The notes under the pieces: generated by a model
Told to the model about the DNA's origin: nothing
What the model saw: only the letters and a program-made list of their open reading frames with translations
Database searches by the model: none
Part shown: piece by piece, positions 1 to 9,734 of the stretch
Layout: each line of letters begins with the position of its first letter
Numbering within the stretch: position 1 is the stretch's first letter
From: Azospirillum sp. TSH58
Lineage (GTDB): Bacteria > Pseudomonadota > Alphaproteobacteria > Azospirillales > Azospirillaceae
Direction: 5' to 3'
DNA: 64,000 nt
Assembly (NCBI RefSeq): GCF_003119115.1
Contig: NZ_CP022364.1
Location: 2,308,001-2,372,000, forward strand
Program-made: the position numbers and the translations under genes

Positions 1-164
1 CGCACGCCCGTGGCGATCTGGTGGCCGATCCCAACGATGCGCACGGCCCCCGCATCCTCGACGCGGGCGATGAGGCAGCACACCTTGGTCGAGCCGACGT
101 CCAGCGCGGCGATGATCCCGCCGCGGGTGGCTCGTTTTGGCTTTTTCGCCCCGTTGAAGCCCAT
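1..164 (-). CDS. ftsA: Cell division protein FtsA (N-terminal fragment)
   Basis: Only the first 54 or so codons lie in the window; the gene runs off the left edge. The ATG is the reverse complement of 162-164. After a short basic leader the protein reads GGIIAALDVGSTKVCCLIAR, the actin-fold phosphate-1 motif typical of FtsA. FtsA is the actin-like ATPase that tethers FtsZ to the inner membrane and recruits later division proteins. It follows ftsQ by 82 bases on the same strand, the usual ftsQ-ftsA order, and ftsZ would be expected next outside the window. The assignment rests on this motif and the context. Confidence 0.9.
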   Translation of the reverse strand, partial: MGFNGAKKPKRATRGGIIAALDVGSTKVCCLIARVEDAGAVRIVGIGHQIATGV

Positions 165-246
165 GTTCAGCACAACCCTATGGCCTCGATGCGTCCGGTC
201 GTTCGCGTTTCAGAAAGAGGGGTTCAGGAAGAGGGGTGGCGGAGGA

Positions 247-1209
247 TCACGTTTTCTTGCCCGGCTTCTTCTTGTTCTCCTCCTCCGTCCAGGGCAGGAC
301 GGCGGTGGCGGAGGTCTGCAGCACGGCGCGGTCGTTCTGGCGCAGATCGATGGCCACGATGTCGCGGTCCAGGACCTGACCCGTCGCGTCCAGCTCCGCC
401 AACTGACGCAGCGCGGCCTGCATGCGGGCTTCCGGAAGCTTCACCACGACACCGTTCTTCAGCTTGAGATCCCAGCGGCGGTCGCCGACCCAGGAGGCGG
501 CGCTCACCTTTTCGCGCAGCGCCGGCACGTTGTCGAGGGCCGCGAGCAGCTTCGGCACCTGCATCGGCGCGTTGGCGCCGACGACCTGCGGCAGCGTCTC
601 GATGCGCCGGTTGCCGCGCCGCGCCAGCTCGGTCGCGTCGGCCAGCGGGCGGCCTTCGCGGTCGATGACGGTGAACTTGCGGTCGTGCTGCCAGATCGCC
701 ATCGGCTCCCGCTCCGTCAGGCGGACGAACAGGATGCCGGGCAGGTGCCGCTCGATGGAGGCCGAGGCGACCCAGGGCAGGCTTTCCAGCTTCTCCTTGG
801 CGTCGGACAGCGTGACGGCGAGGATCGGGTCGCCGCGCTGCACGCCCAGCACGCGCAGGATGGAGGCCGGGTCGGTCTCGGTGCGGCCTTCGACCAGCAC
901 GTCGGCGATGGCGAAGCCGGCGGCGGCGCTGGTCTGGATCAGGCTTTCCTGGAGAGCCGCGGTGGTCTCGGCGAAGGTGCCGCGCTGCCACGCCGACGCG
1001 GCCATGCCGGCGACGACCAGGACCGGGGTCAGCAGGATGGCCGCCTTGACCGTGGGGCGGGTCCAGCGCGGCCAGGCGCGGCGGCGGTTGCCTTTCTGCG
1101 CCGACTTCGCCATGGCCCGCGGCGGCACGGGCATGTCGTCGCGGGCCCGGTTCGCAGAGCCCCCGAAACCGGCGCGGAACTGCGGATCGATGCTCAGTCG
1201 AGTTGACAT
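247..1209 (-). CDS. ftsQ: Cell division protein FtsQ
   Basis: This 320-aa bitopic membrane protein of the divisome links early and late division proteins (with FtsB and FtsL) in the periplasm. A basic cytoplasmic N-terminus is followed by one membrane helix near residues 46-65 (AAILLTPVLVVAGMAASAW). A POTRA-type region follows (ADVLVEGRTETDPASILRVL), then the FtsQ beta domain with PWVASASIERHLPGILFVRL. I start at ATG 1209, which follows GGTGGAGAA and overlaps the end of ddl by 16 bases. A TTG at 1230 would add seven residues but lacks a ribosome site. The C-terminus is lysine-rich (EEENKKKPGKKT). Confidence 0.95.
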   Translation of the reverse strand: MSTRLSIDPQFRAGFGGSANRARDDMPVPPRAMAKSAQKGNRRRAWPRWTRPTVKAAILLTPVLVVAGMAASAWQRGTFAETTAALQESLIQTSAAAGFAIADVLVEGRTETDPASILRVLGVQRGDPILAVTLSDAKEKLESLPWVASASIERHLPGILFVRLTEREPMAIWQHDRKFTVIDREGRPLADATELARRGNRRIETLPQVVGANAPMQVPKLLAALDNVPALREKVSAASWVGDRRWDLKLKNGVVVKLPEARMQAALRQLAELDATGQVLDRDIVAIDLRQNDRAVLQTSATAVLPWTEEENKKKPGKKT

Positions 1210-2141
1210 GCGGCGTTCTCCACCATCCAAGCGACGAGAGCGCCGTAGGTGAGCCCCACGGCAGCGGCCTGTTCGGGAACCAGCGACAGCGGCGTCATGC
1301 CCGGCTGGTTGTTGATTTCCAGGAAAAAGAGTCCGTCGGTCCCACTTTTACGATCATCCCAGCGGAAGTCGCTGCGCGAAACGCCGCGGCATCCCAGGGT
1401 CCGGTGGGCCAGGACCGCCAACCTCTTGGCTTCTTCCGCGACATGCTCGGGAATCTGCGCGGGCACAGTATGAACGGCATGACCGGCGCTGTATTTAGCC
1501 GTGTAGTCATACACCTGTGCTTCGAAGCGGATCTCCGTAACGGTCAGGGCGCGGCATTCGCCGTCCAGCCCGCCCATGACGCCCACGGTCAGCTCGCGGC
1601 CCGGAATGAACTCCTCGACCAGGGCGCGCTCGCCGAAGGTCCAGGCGTCGCCGACCGGGCTGTTCTGCCCCTCGCGCACCAGCGTGACCCCGACGGTCGA
1701 ACCCTCGTCCACCGGCTTGACGATGTAGGGCGCGGGCATCGGGTGGGCGCCGCCGGTCAGCTCGCCCTTGGTGAGGACGAGGCCCTTGGGCGAGCGCACG
1801 CCGACCGGGGCGAGCAGCGCCTTGGTCATCGCCTTGTCCATGGCGACCGCGGCGGCGCGCACGCCGGAATGGGTGTAGGGGATGCCGAGGAACTCCAGGA
1901 CGCCCTGGATCGTCCCGTCCTCGCCGCCGCGCCCGTGCAGGGCGTTGAACACCGCATCGGGGCGAGGGTCGGTCAGGGCGCGCAGCAGCCCCTCCAGGTC
2001 GCGCTGCACGTCCACCGCGGTGACGCGGTAGCCTTCCTCCTCCAGCGCTTTGGCGACGCCGGCGCCGCTGACCAGCGACACCTCGCGCTCCGCCGACCAG
2101 CCGCCCATCAGGACGGCGACATGCTTCTTGTGCGTCGTCAT
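1194..2141 (-). CDS. ddl: D-alanine--D-alanine ligase
   Basis: This 315-aa ATP-grasp enzyme joins two D-alanines in the cytoplasm to make the dipeptide that MurF adds to UDP-MurNAc-tripeptide. The N-terminal motif is VLMGGWSAEREVSL, with the substrate-binding Glu. HGRGGEDGTIQGVLE and the metal-binding EINNQPGMTP near the C-terminus are also clear. The length is normal for bacterial DdlB. It sits in the dcw cluster upstream of ftsQ, and its 3' end overlaps the ftsQ start. A 208-bp spacer with a palindromic repeat separates it from murB, an unusual gap in an otherwise tightly packed cluster. Confidence 0.97.
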   Translation of the reverse strand: MTTHKKHVAVLMGGWSAEREVSLVSGAGVAKALEEEGYRVTAVDVQRDLEGLLRALTDPRPDAVFNALHGRGGEDGTIQGVLEFLGIPYTHSGVRAAAVAMDKAMTKALLAPVGVRSPKGLVLTKGELTGGAHPMPAPYIVKPVDEGSTVGVTLVREGQNSPVGDAWTFGERALVEEFIPGRELTVGVMGGLDGECRALTVTEIRFEAQVYDYTAKYSAGHAVHTVPAQIPEHVAEEAKRLAVLAHRTLGCRGVSRSDFRWDDRKSGTDGLFFLEINNQPGMTPLSLVPEQAAAVGLTYGALVAWMVENAACQLD

Positions 2142-2156
2142 GCGGACGCTCCTTCA

Positions 2157-2334
2157 TTCCCTCTCCCCCCTGGGGAGAGGGTTAGGGTGAGGGGGTTGCG
2201 CGTGTGCCGGACATGCGGGAGCTGCGAAGCCACCCCCTCACCCCGACCCTCTCCCCACTTTCGGCGGACCAAAGGTCCGCCTGTCGCGTCAGCGCAAACT
2301 TCGTTTGCGCGTGAGCGGGGGGGAGAGGGAGAAA
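2157..2334. repeat. Palindromic intergenic repeat, family A, copy 1
   Basis: The spacer between murB and ddl starts with CCCTCTCCCCCCTGGGGAGA, then a TTAGGGTGAGGGGG arm, and ends with a complementary arm (CACCCCCTCACCCCGACCCT, then GGGGGAGAGGGAG). Two extra perfect hairpins lie inside: GGCGGACC-AAA-GGTCCGCC (2263-2281) and GCGCAAAC-TTC-GTTTGCGC (2292-2310). A close relative lies at 26722-26858. This looks like a REP/MITE-type dispersed element that can fold on either strand. Confidence 0.8.
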
Positions 2335-2349
2335 GATTGCGGTGGATGG

Positions 2350-3258
2350 TCATGGCACGCCGACCCGCTTGATTTCCCACTCCAGCGTGACGCCGGAGGT
2401 CTCGAACACGCGGCGCCGGACCTCTTCGCCCAGCGCCTCCAGCTCCGCCGCGGTGGCGGTGTCCTGGTTGATGAGGAAGTTGCAGTGCTTCTCCGACACC
2501 TGCGCGCCGCCGATGGTCAGGCCGCGGCAGCCGGCCTGGTCGATCAGCTCCCACGCCTTGTGGCCCGGCGGGTTCTTGAAGGTGGAGCCGCCGGTGCGCG
2601 AGCGGACCGGCTGGGTGTCGGCGCGCTTGCCGGAAATCTCCGCCATGCGCTGGGCGATCTCCGCCGGGTCGCCGGCCGCGCCGCGCAGGGTGGCGCCGGT
2701 GAAGATGACGTCCTCCGGCACCCCGGCGTGGCGGTAGGTGAAGCCCATCCCGGCGTTGTCGTAGGACACGCGCTCGCCCCGGCGGGTCACGCCCTGGGCG
2801 GCGACCAGCACGTCCTTGATCTCGTGGCCGTAGGCGCCGCCGTTCATGCGCAGCGCGCCGCCGATGGTGCCGGGGATGCCCGACAGGAACTCCAGCCCGG
2901 CGATGCCGGCGTCGCGCGCCACGGCGGCGACGTTCAGGTCGAGCGCCGCGGCCCCGGCCTCCAGCGTCAGCCCGTCCGCCGCGATGCCGGCGAAGCCGCG
3001 GCCCAGCCGGATCACCACGCCGGGAATGCCGCCGTCGCGGATCAGCAGGTTGGAGGCGACGCCCAGCACCGTCACCGGCACGTCGTCCGGCAGCCCGGCC
3101 AGGAAGTCCGCCAGATCGTCAGCGTCCTCCGGCCGGAACATGACCTCCGCCGGACCGCCGACGCGGAACCACGTCACGTTGGCCAGCGGCGCGGCGGCGG
3201 TCAGCCGTCCGCGGCAGGCGGGCATCCGGTCGATGAGGGAGGCGGCGGTGGTTGTCAT
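2350..3258 (-). CDS. murB: UDP-N-acetylenolpyruvoylglucosamine reductase MurB
   Basis: MurB is the 302-aa FAD enzyme that reduces UDP-GlcNAc-enolpyruvate to UDP-MurNAc with NADPH. The FAD-binding region shows [20 protein letters not shown] and [15 protein letters not shown]. The type I catalytic segment is [11 protein letters not shown], where the serine acts as proton donor, followed by [20 protein letters not shown] and [10 protein letters not shown]. It starts at ATG 3258, 11 bases after the murC stop. A longer open frame continues upstream but only as a shadow of murC. The order murC-murB-ddl is the common alphaproteobacterial one. Confidence 0.97.
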   Translation of the reverse strand: MTTTAASLIDRMPACRGRLTAAAPLANVTWFRVGGPAEVMFRPEDADDLADFLAGLPDDVPVTVLGVASNLLIRDGGIPGVVIRLGRGFAGIAADGLTLEAGAAALDLNVAAVARDAGIAGLEFLSGIPGTIGGALRMNGGAYGHEIKDVLVAAQGVTRRGERVSYDNAGMGFTYRHAGVPEDVIFTGATLRGAAGDPAEIAQRMAEISGKRADTQPVRSRTGGSTFKNPPGHKAWELIDQAGCRGLTIGGAQVSEKHCNFLINQDTATAAELEALGEEVRRRVFETSGVTLEWEIKRVGVP

Positions 3259-3269
3259 CGGAAGACCCG

Positions 3270-4685
3270 TCACGCCTTGCCCGACAGCTTGTCCAGCTCG
3301 CCCGGCAGGGCGTTGGCCCACTGGGTGATGTTGCCGGCGCCCAGGCAGACCACGAGGTCGCCGGACCGCGCGATCTCGCGGACGAGCTGCGGCAGCTCGT
3401 CCGGGCCGTGCAGGGCGAGCACCTGACGGTGGCCGTGCATGCGCAGCCCCTCGACGAGGCTGTCGCGGTTGACGTTCTCGATCGGCTGCTCCCCGGCGGC
3501 GTAGACGTCGGCCACGATCACCGCGTCGGCGTCGTTGAAGCAGGTGCAGAACTCCTCGAACAGGTTGGCGAGGCGCGAATAGCGGTGCGGCTGCACGACG
3601 GCGATGGTGCGGCCGGTGCCGGCGGTGCGCGCGGCCTTCAGGACGGCGGCGATCTCCACCGGGTGGTGGCCGTAATCGTCGATGACGGTGATGCCGTTCG
3701 ATTCGCCGGTCTTGGTGAAGCGGCGCTTGACGCCCTGGAACTTCGCCATGCTGTCGCGCATCACCACGTCGGGCAGGCCCATCTCGTTGCCCACCGCGAA
3801 GCAGGCCAGCGAGTTCTGGACGTTGTGCGGCCCGTACATCGGCAGGCGGACGCCGATGATGGTCCGGCTCTCCCCGGTGTGGCGGTCGTCGATGACCACG
3901 TCGTACTCCGCGCCCTCGGTGCCCAGCCGCATGTTCACGGCACGCACGTCGGCCTGCGGGCTGAAGCCGTAGGTGATGATGCGGCGGTCCGACACGCGCG
4001 GGATCATCGCCTGCACCTCGGGATGGTCGATGCACAGAGCGGCGAAGCCGTAGAAGGGGATGTTCTGGACGAAGCTGTCGAAGGCGGCCCGCATGTTGTC
4101 GAAGGTGCCGTAATAGTCCAGATGCTCGGGGTCCATGTTGGTGACCACGGCGATGCAGGCGGGCAGCTTGATGAAGGTGCCGTCGCTCTCGTCCGCCTCG
4201 ACGACCATCCAGTCGCCGGAGCCCAGCCGCGTGTTGGTGCCGTAGGCGTTGATGATGCCGCCGTTGATGACCGTGGGGTCGAGGTTGGCGTGCTCCAGCA
4301 TGTTGCCGACCATCGAGGTCGTCGTGGTCTTGCCGTGGGTGCCGCCGATGGCGATGGCCCATTTCAGGCGCATCAGCTCGCCCAGCATCTCGGCGCGGCG
4401 GACGACCGGGACCAGGGCGGCGCGGGCGGCGACGACCTCCGGGTTGTCGCGCTTGACGGCGGAGGAGACGACGACGACCGCGGCCCCGGCGATGTTCTCC
4501 GCGCGGTGGCCGATGCTGATCTGGATGCCCAGCCCGCGCAGGCGCTTGACGTTGGCGCTCTCCGCCAGGTCGGAGCCCTGGACGGTGTAGCCGAGGTTCC
4601 TCAGCACTTCGGCGATGCCGCTCATGCCGATGCCGCCGATGCCGACGAAATGGATGGTGCCGATCGAGAGGGGGAGGGCGCGCAT
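3270..4685 (-). CDS. murC: UDP-N-acetylmuramate--L-alanine ligase MurC
   Basis: This 471-aa Mur ligase adds the first amino acid (L-Ala) of the peptidoglycan stem in the cytoplasm, using ATP. The N-terminal UDP-binding Rossmann motif is [18 protein letters not shown]. The ATP P-loop [12 protein letters not shown] lies near residues 114-125, and [11 protein letters not shown] and [10 protein letters not shown] are typical MurC motifs. Length is normal. The ribosome site (GGAAAG) lies within the last codons of the small ORF upstream, which ends 7 bases before this start, so expression is probably coupled to that ORF and murG. Confidence 0.97.
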   Translation of the reverse strand: MRALPLSIGTIHFVGIGGIGMSGIAEVLRNLGYTVQGSDLAESANVKRLRGLGIQISIGHRAENIAGAAVVVVSSAVKRDNPEVVAARAALVPVVRRAEMLGELMRLKWAIAIGGTHGKTTTTSMVGNMLEHANLDPTVINGGIINAYGTNTRLGSGDWMVVEADESDGTFIKLPACIAVVTNMDPEHLDYYGTFDNMRAAFDSFVQNIPFYGFAALCIDHPEVQAMIPRVSDRRIITYGFSPQADVRAVNMRLGTEGAEYDVVIDDRHTGESRTIIGVRLPMYGPHNVQNSLACFAVGNEMGLPDVVMRDSMAKFQGVKRRFTKTGESNGITVIDDYGHHPVEIAAVLKAARTAGTGRTIAVVQPHRYSRLANLFEEFCTCFNDADAVIVADVYAAGEQPIENVNRDSLVEGLRMHGHRQVLALHGPDELPQLVREIARSGDLVVCLGAGNITQWANALPGELDKLSGKA

Positions 4686-4692
4686 GTCTGGA

Positions 4693-4959
4693 TTACTTTC
4701 CGCGGCGGAGCATCAGGCTGAGGGTGGCGTCCACGGCCATGTCGGACAGGCCGTAGGGAAGAGGCTGGGCGCCGGTGGCGACGTGCAGACGGTCGCGCAG
4801 GAAGCCGGCGCCGGCGCGGGGCAGGAGCGGGCAGTCGGGCCGGTTGCTCCAGGCGCCTTCGGTCCGTGTCATGTCCGCCGGCCAGTCGCCCAGGGGCCGG
4901 GACGAGGGGGGCCGGGACGAGCGGGGGCGTGCGATGGTGCTGCGCGTTGCCTTGTTCAT
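4693..4959 (-). CDS. Small ORF between murG and murC, unknown function
   Basis: This is an 88-residue open frame that exactly fills the murG-murC gap. Its ATG overlaps the murG stop as ATGA (murG TGA at 4956-4958), and it ends 7 bases before murC with the murC ribosome site in its last codons. The first 30 residues are rich in Arg, Ser and Pro ([20 protein letters not shown]). The rest ([20 protein letters not shown], then [16 protein letters not shown]) looks more folded. I do not recognise a family. Perfect coupling and lack of any wasted sequence argue that it is translated, but it could also be only a ribosome-relay leader for murC. Confidence 0.55.
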   Translation of the reverse strand: MNKATRSTIARPRSSRPPSSRPLGDWPADMTRTEGAWSNRPDCPLLPRAGAGFLRDRLHVATGAQPLPYGLSDMAVDATLSLMLRRGK

Positions 4960-6095
4960 TCCGCGGCTTCCTTGGTTCGGGCGTGGTTCGGGTTGGCGAT
5001 CATGTCGAGCACGGCGTCGGCCAGCCGGCGCGCGGCGTCGGCCATGCCCCAGCCGTGGGCGGCCTGCGCCGCGGCGGTCAGCGCGTCGGGCGACTCCAGC
5101 AGCGCCGTCAGGCGGGCGGCGAGCGCGTCGGCGGTGAAGTCCGGCTGCGGCATCACCCAGGCGGTCCCGGCGGCGGCGAGCTGCCGCGCGTTGGCCGTCT
5201 GGTGGTCGTCCATGGCATGGGGATATGGCACCAGGATGGCAGGGCGCCCGATGCAGGTCAGCTCGGCGATGGTCGAGGCGCCGGCCCGCGTGATGGCGAG
5301 ATGGCAGGCGACCAGCCGGTCCGGCACGTCGCGGAAGAAGCTCTCCAGCTCCAGCCCGCCGAGCCCCATGCCGGCGTAAGCGGCGCGGGCGGCCTCCAGA
5401 TCCTCGGGCCGGCACTGCTGCGCCAGATGGATGCGGGCGCGCAGGTCGGCGGGCAGGCGGCCGAGCGCTTCGGGGATGACCTCGGAGAAGACGCGGGCGC
5501 CCTGGCTGCCGCCCATCACCAGGATGCGGACGGGGCCGCCGGGGGCGGGAACGGCGTAGGCGGCGTCGCGCTGGGCGGCGACGGCCGGGCGGACCGGGTT
5601 GCCGGTGCGGACGAGGCGCGGGCGATGCTCCTCCTTCACCGAGGCGACCTCCGGGAAGGCGACGGCGATGCGGCGGGCCGCGGCGGCGAGCATCCGGTTG
5701 GCGCGGCCCAGCACGGCGTTCTGCTCGTGCAGCATCACCGGCACGCGGCCTTGCGCGGCGGCGTAGACCGTGGGGACGGAGGGGTAGCCGCCGAAGCCGA
5801 CGACGGCCGCCGGCTTCAGGTGGCGCATCAGCGCGTTGGCGCCGAGCAGGCCGAGGCCCATCTGCCACGCCGCGTTCATCTTGGCCAGCAGGTTGCCGCC
5901 GGGGGCGGCGGAGCGGATGCGGTGGACCGTCACCTCCGGCAGGCTGTCGCCGAAGGCCTGGCCGCGCTTGTCGGTGACCAGCGCCACCGCCTCGCCGCGG
6001 GCCAGCAGCTCGCGCGCCAGCGCTTCCGCCGGGAAGAAATGCCCGCCGGTGCCGCCGGCGGCGAGGATGATGGGGCGTTGCGTGGTGTCGGCCAT
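4956..6095 (-). CDS. murG: Lipid II synthase MurG
   Basis: This 379-aa GT28 glycosyltransferase transfers GlcNAc from UDP-GlcNAc onto lipid I at the inner face of the membrane, giving lipid II. The glycine-rich loop AAGGTGGHFFPAEALA lies at residues 12-27. VVGFGGYPSVP and MLHEQNAVLGRANR are further MurG signatures, and the donor site contains VMGGSQGARVFSEVIP. ATG 6095 follows the ftsW stop by 5 bases. The end overlaps the next small ORF as ATGA. Confidence 0.97.
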   Translation of the reverse strand: MADTTQRPIILAAGGTGGHFFPAEALARELLARGEAVALVTDKRGQAFGDSLPEVTVHRIRSAAPGGNLLAKMNAAWQMGLGLLGANALMRHLKPAAVVGFGGYPSVPTVYAAAQGRVPVMLHEQNAVLGRANRMLAAAARRIAVAFPEVASVKEEHRPRLVRTGNPVRPAVAAQRDAAYAVPAPGGPVRILVMGGSQGARVFSEVIPEALGRLPADLRARIHLAQQCRPEDLEAARAAYAGMGLGGLELESFFRDVPDRLVACHLAITRAGASTIAELTCIGRPAILVPYPHAMDDHQTANARQLAAAGTAWVMPQPDFTADALAARLTALLESPDALTAAAQAAHGWGMADAARRLADAVLDMIANPNHARTKEAAE

Positions 6096-6100
6096 GCTCG

Positions 6101-7222
6101 TCACTCCGCCGGGCCGAAGCGTTTGCGGGTCAGCGCCAGCACCATCCCCATGCCGAAGCCCAGCGCCAGCAGCGAGGAGCCGCCGTAGGAGATGAAGGGC
6201 AGCGTCATGCCCTTGGTCGGCATCAGATGCAGGGCGGAGCCCATGTTGATCGCCGCCTGCAGGCCGAACTGGATCAGCAGGCCGCTCGCCGCCAGCAGCA
6301 CGAAGTAGTTGGTGTCGTTGAACACCCGCGCGAAGCCGCGCAGCACGATGAAGGCGAACAGCAGGATGATGATCAGGCAGAAGATCAGCCCCATCTCCTC
6401 GCCGGCGACGGCGAAGATGAAGTCGGCGTGGCTGTCCGGCAGCGAGTATTTCACCGTGCCCTGGCCGGGGCCGGTGCCCATCAGCCCGCCGTTGGCGAAG
6501 GCCTCCAGCGAGCGGCTGACCTGATAGGTGTCGCCGCTCGACGGGTCGAGGAAGCGGTTGATGCGGCTGTGGACGTGCGGCAGCGTGAAATAGGCGCCGA
6601 CGAGGCCGGCCACGCCCAGCACGCCCAGGCCGCCGACCAGCATGATGTTCAGCCCGGCCAGGAAGAACTGCGAGAACCACACCGCCGACACCACCACCGT
6701 CATGCCCAGGTCGGGCTGGAGCAGCAGGCCGCCGACGGTCAGGCCGTAGAGCAGGATCGACAGGATCGTGCCGGGAAAGCCGGGGTTGGTGCGCGACAGC
6801 GAGAACAGCCACGCCCCGACCACCGCGAAGGCCGGCTTCACGAACTCCGACGGCTGGATCGACAGGCCGGGGACGTGGATCCAGCGCCGCGCGCCCTTGA
6901 TCTCGACGCCGACGACCAGCGTCGCGTAGACCAGCGCCACCGCGATCAGGAAGACCACCAGAGCCGCCCGCCGCACGCCGCGCGGGCTGAGCAGCGAGAC
7001 GCCGCACATGATGGCGACGCTGGGGATCAGCATCATCAGGTGGCGTTCGACGAAGTAGAAGGTGTCCTGGATGCCGATGCGCTCCGCCACCGGCGGGCTG
7101 GCCGCGGTGATGAGGACCGTGCCGAGCGCCATCAGCACCGCCAGCGCGGCGAGCTGCCAGCGGTCGACCGTCCACCACCAGCGGCCGAAGATGGATTGGT
7201 CGGTGCGGTCGAAGGTCATCAT
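6101..7222 (-). CDS. ftsW: Septal peptidoglycan polymerase FtsW (SEDS family)
   Basis: This integral membrane SEDS glycosyltransferase polymerises lipid II at the septum with FtsI as its partner transpeptidase. The 373-aa protein has about ten membrane helices. Diagnostic motifs are GARRWIHVPGLSIQPSEFVK in the first half and KGMTLPFISYGGSSLLALG near the end. The start ATG at 7222 shares one base with the murD stop (TGATG); a second ATG follows immediately at 7219. It lies between murD and murG, its classical place. RodA is the only close alternative, and the location favours FtsW. Confidence 0.96.
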   Translation of the reverse strand: MMTFDRTDQSIFGRWWWTVDRWQLAALAVLMALGTVLITAASPPVAERIGIQDTFYFVERHLMMLIPSVAIMCGVSLLSPRGVRRAALVVFLIAVALVYATLVVGVEIKGARRWIHVPGLSIQPSEFVKPAFAVVGAWLFSLSRTNPGFPGTILSILLYGLTVGGLLLQPDLGMTVVVSAVWFSQFFLAGLNIMLVGGLGVLGVAGLVGAYFTLPHVHSRINRFLDPSSGDTYQVSRSLEAFANGGLMGTGPGQGTVKYSLPDSHADFIFAVAGEEMGLIFCLIIILLFAFIVLRGFARVFNDTNYFVLLAASGLLIQFGLQAAINMGSALHLMPTKGMTLPFISYGGSSLLALGFGMGMVLALTRKRFGPAE

Positions 7223-8625
7223 CAGGCGCGGTCCCCCGGAACGGCGTTGCCTTCGAGTCGGTTCACGGCGTCGGCGAAGGCCTCGCCGCGCTTCTCGAAA
7301 TTCGCGAACTGGTCCCAGGAGGCGCAGGCCGGCGACAGCAGCACGCAGGCGCCGGGCAGCGCCTCGGCCAGCGCCAGCTCCGCCGAGGCGTTGACCGCCA
7401 CGTCCAGCGTGCCGCAGCGGGTGTGCGGGACCTTGTTGGCCTCCAGCCACGCGGCGAAGCGGTCCGACGCCTCGCCGATCAGGAAGGCGTGGCGGACGCG
7501 GGGCGCGTAGGCCTCCAGCCCGTCGAGACCGGTCTCCTTCGCCTGACCGCCGAGGATCCAGTAGATCGGGTCGAAGGTCGCCAGCGCCTTTTCCGTGGCG
7601 TCGGCGTTGGTCGCCTTGCTGTCGTTGACGAAGCGCACGCCGTCGATGGTCCGCACCAGCTGCTGGCGGTGGGCGAGGCCGGGGAAGGTGGTCATGGCGG
7701 CGACGATGGCCGGGGCCGGCACGCCCGCCGCCTTGCAGGCCGCGAAGGCCGCGGCGGCGTTCTGCCAGTTGTGCGTGCCGAGCAGCGCCGGGAAGGCGGC
7801 CAGCTCGGCCACGCGCTCCGCGGCGCCGAAGGTGTCGTCGACCAGCCAGCCGTTCTCGGCGTAGACGCCTCCGGGCACCGGGCCCAGGGCGGAGACCGGC
7901 CAGATCACCTGATCGCCCTTGGCCTTGAGGTCCTCCCAGATCGCCCGGCAGGTCGGGTCGTCGACGCCGATCACCGCGGTGCGCGGCTTGGTCTGGCGAT
8001 GGAAGATCAGCTTCTTGGCGGCGACGTAGCCGTCCATGCCGCCGTGCCGGGCCAGATGGTCCGGCGTGATGTTGAGCAGCACCGCCACGTCGAACGTGAT
8101 CGAGTAGGTCAGTTCCAGCTGGTAGCTCGACATCTCCAGCACGTAGCTGCCGCCGGCCCCCACGGAGGGGAAGGTCAGCGCCGGGGTGCCCAGGTTGCCG
8201 CCGACGGCGATGCGCCGCCCGGCGGCCTCCATCACATGGCCGATCAGGGTGGTGGTGGTGGACTTCCCGTTGGTGCCGGTGATGCCGATGTAGGCCGAAT
8301 CGCGCTCCGACCGGGCCAGCAGCTCGATGTCGCAGACCAGCTCGATGTTCGCGGCGCGGGCGCGCAGGGCCACCGGATGGGGCTTCGGGTGGGTGTGCGG
8401 GATGCCCGGCGACCAGACGATGGTGGTCAGCTCGGTCAGGTCCGCCGTGGTCAGGTCGACGACCTTGTAGCCCTTGTCGAGGGCGGCGGCGCGGCTGGAC
8501 TCGTTGTCGTCCCACACCCACACGTCGGCGCCGCTCTGGGTGAGCGCCTCCGCCGTGGCGAGGCCCGACTTGCCCAGCCCCATGACCGCCACCGGCAGTC
8601 CTTCCATGTAGAACAGGTTGATCAT
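7222..8625 (-). CDS. murD: UDP-N-acetylmuramoylalanine--D-glutamate ligase MurD
   Basis: MurD adds D-glutamate to UDP-MurNAc-L-Ala. The 467-aa protein has the N-terminal Rossmann motif VAVMGLGKSGLATAEAL, the P-loop GITGTNGKSTTTT near residues 114-126, NITPDHLARHGGMDGY, and the C-terminal FVNDSKATNADATEKAL typical of MurD. It starts 13 bases after mraY and overlaps ftsW by one base, so it is probably co-transcribed and translationally coupled. Confidence 0.97.
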   Translation of the reverse strand: MINLFYMEGLPVAVMGLGKSGLATAEALTQSGADVWVWDDNESSRAAALDKGYKVVDLTTADLTELTTIVWSPGIPHTHPKPHPVALRARAANIELVCDIELLARSERDSAYIGITGTNGKSTTTTLIGHVMEAAGRRIAVGGNLGTPALTFPSVGAGGSYVLEMSSYQLELTYSITFDVAVLLNITPDHLARHGGMDGYVAAKKLIFHRQTKPRTAVIGVDDPTCRAIWEDLKAKGDQVIWPVSALGPVPGGVYAENGWLVDDTFGAAERVAELAAFPALLGTHNWQNAAAAFAACKAAGVPAPAIVAAMTTFPGLAHRQQLVRTIDGVRFVNDSKATNADATEKALATFDPIYWILGGQAKETGLDGLEAYAPRVRHAFLIGEASDRFAAWLEANKVPHTRCGTLDVAVNASAELALAEALPGACVLLSPACASWDQFANFEKRGEAFADAVNRLEGNAVPGDRA

Positions 8626-8638
8626 CGGGGGGCGACCC

Positions 8639-9724
8639 TCAGCGGAGCTTCAGCGTGGACAGGCCGACCAGGGCCAGGATGGAGGCGATGATCCAGAAGC
8701 GGATGACCACGGTGGACTCCGCCCATCCCTTCTTCTCGAAGTGATGGTGCAGGGGCGCCATGCGGAACACGCGCTTTCCGGTCAGCTTGAACGAGGCGAC
8801 CTGGACGATCACCGACACGGTCTCCAGCACGAACAGGCCGCCGATGATCGCCAGCACGATCTCGTGCTTGGTGACCACGCTGACGGCTCCCAGCGCGCCG
8901 CCGAGGGCCAGCGAGCCGGTGTCGCCCATGAAGACCATGGCGGGGGGCGCGTTGTACCAGAGGAAACCGATCCCCGCACCGACCAGAGCCCCGCAGAAAA
9001 CGGCAAGCTCACCAGCACCGGGCACATGGTGAATCTGGAGATAGTTGGCGAAGATCGCGTTGCCGGTGAGGTAGGCGATCAGGCCGAAGCAGCCCGCCGC
9101 GATCATCGTCGGCACGATGGCGAGGCCATCCAGACCGTCCGTCAGGTTCACCGCGTTCGACGCCCCGACCATGACGAAGGCGCCGACGGGGATGAAGAAC
9201 CAGGAGAGCTGGATCAGGAAGTCCTTCACGAAGGGCACGGCCAGACCGCCGGACAGCGGCGGCGCCGACACATACATGATGGCGGCGGCGGCGGAGACGC
9301 CGATGATGATCTCCCAGGTCAGGCGGAAGCGGCCCGACAGGCCCTTGGTGTTGCGCTTGGTCAGCTTCAGATAGTCGTCGCCGAAGCCGATCAGCCCGTA
9401 GCCGATCGTCACCAGCAGCACGATCCAGGTGTAGGCGTTGGTCAGGTCGACCCACAGCAGCGTGCTGATCGACACGGCGATCAGGATCATCAGGCCGCCC
9501 ATGGTGGGCGTGCCCTTCTTCTTCATATGGCTTTCCGGCCCGTCGGAGCGGATCGGCTGGCCCTCGCCCTGCTTGCGTTTCAGCCACGCGATCAGGCGCG
9601 GAAAGAACACGAAGCTGATGACGAGCGCCGTCAGCACCGCGCCGCCCGTCCGGAAGGTCAGATACCGGAACAGGTTGAACGGCGTGAAGACGTCCGCCAG
9701 GGGGAAGAGCAGGTTGTAGAGCAT
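8639..9724 (-). CDS. mraY: Phospho-N-acetylmuramoyl-pentapeptide transferase MraY
   Basis: MraY is an inner-membrane enzyme of 361 aa with about ten helices. It transfers phospho-MurNAc-pentapeptide to undecaprenyl phosphate to make lipid I. Family motifs are [40 protein letters not shown] and the cytoplasmic histidine loop [18 protein letters not shown] 9724 is 10 bases after the murF stop. An open frame extends further upstream only because it overlaps murF. Confidence 0.97.
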   Translation of the reverse strand: MLYNLLFPLADVFTPFNLFRYLTFRTGGAVLTALVISFVFFPRLIAWLKRKQGEGQPIRSDGPESHMKKKGTPTMGGLMILIAVSISTLLWVDLTNAYTWIVLLVTIGYGLIGFGDDYLKLTKRNTKGLSGRFRLTWEIIIGVSAAAAIMYVSAPPLSGGLAVPFVKDFLIQLSWFFIPVGAFVMVGASNAVNLTDGLDGLAIVPTMIAAGCFGLIAYLTGNAIFANYLQIHHVPGAGELAVFCGALVGAGIGFLWYNAPPAMVFMGDTGSLALGGALGAVSVVTKHEIVLAIIGGLFVLETVSVIVQVASFKLTGKRVFRMAPLHHHFEKKGWAESTVVIRFWIIASILALVGLSTLKLR

Positions 9725-9734
9725 CGTGGAGCGG

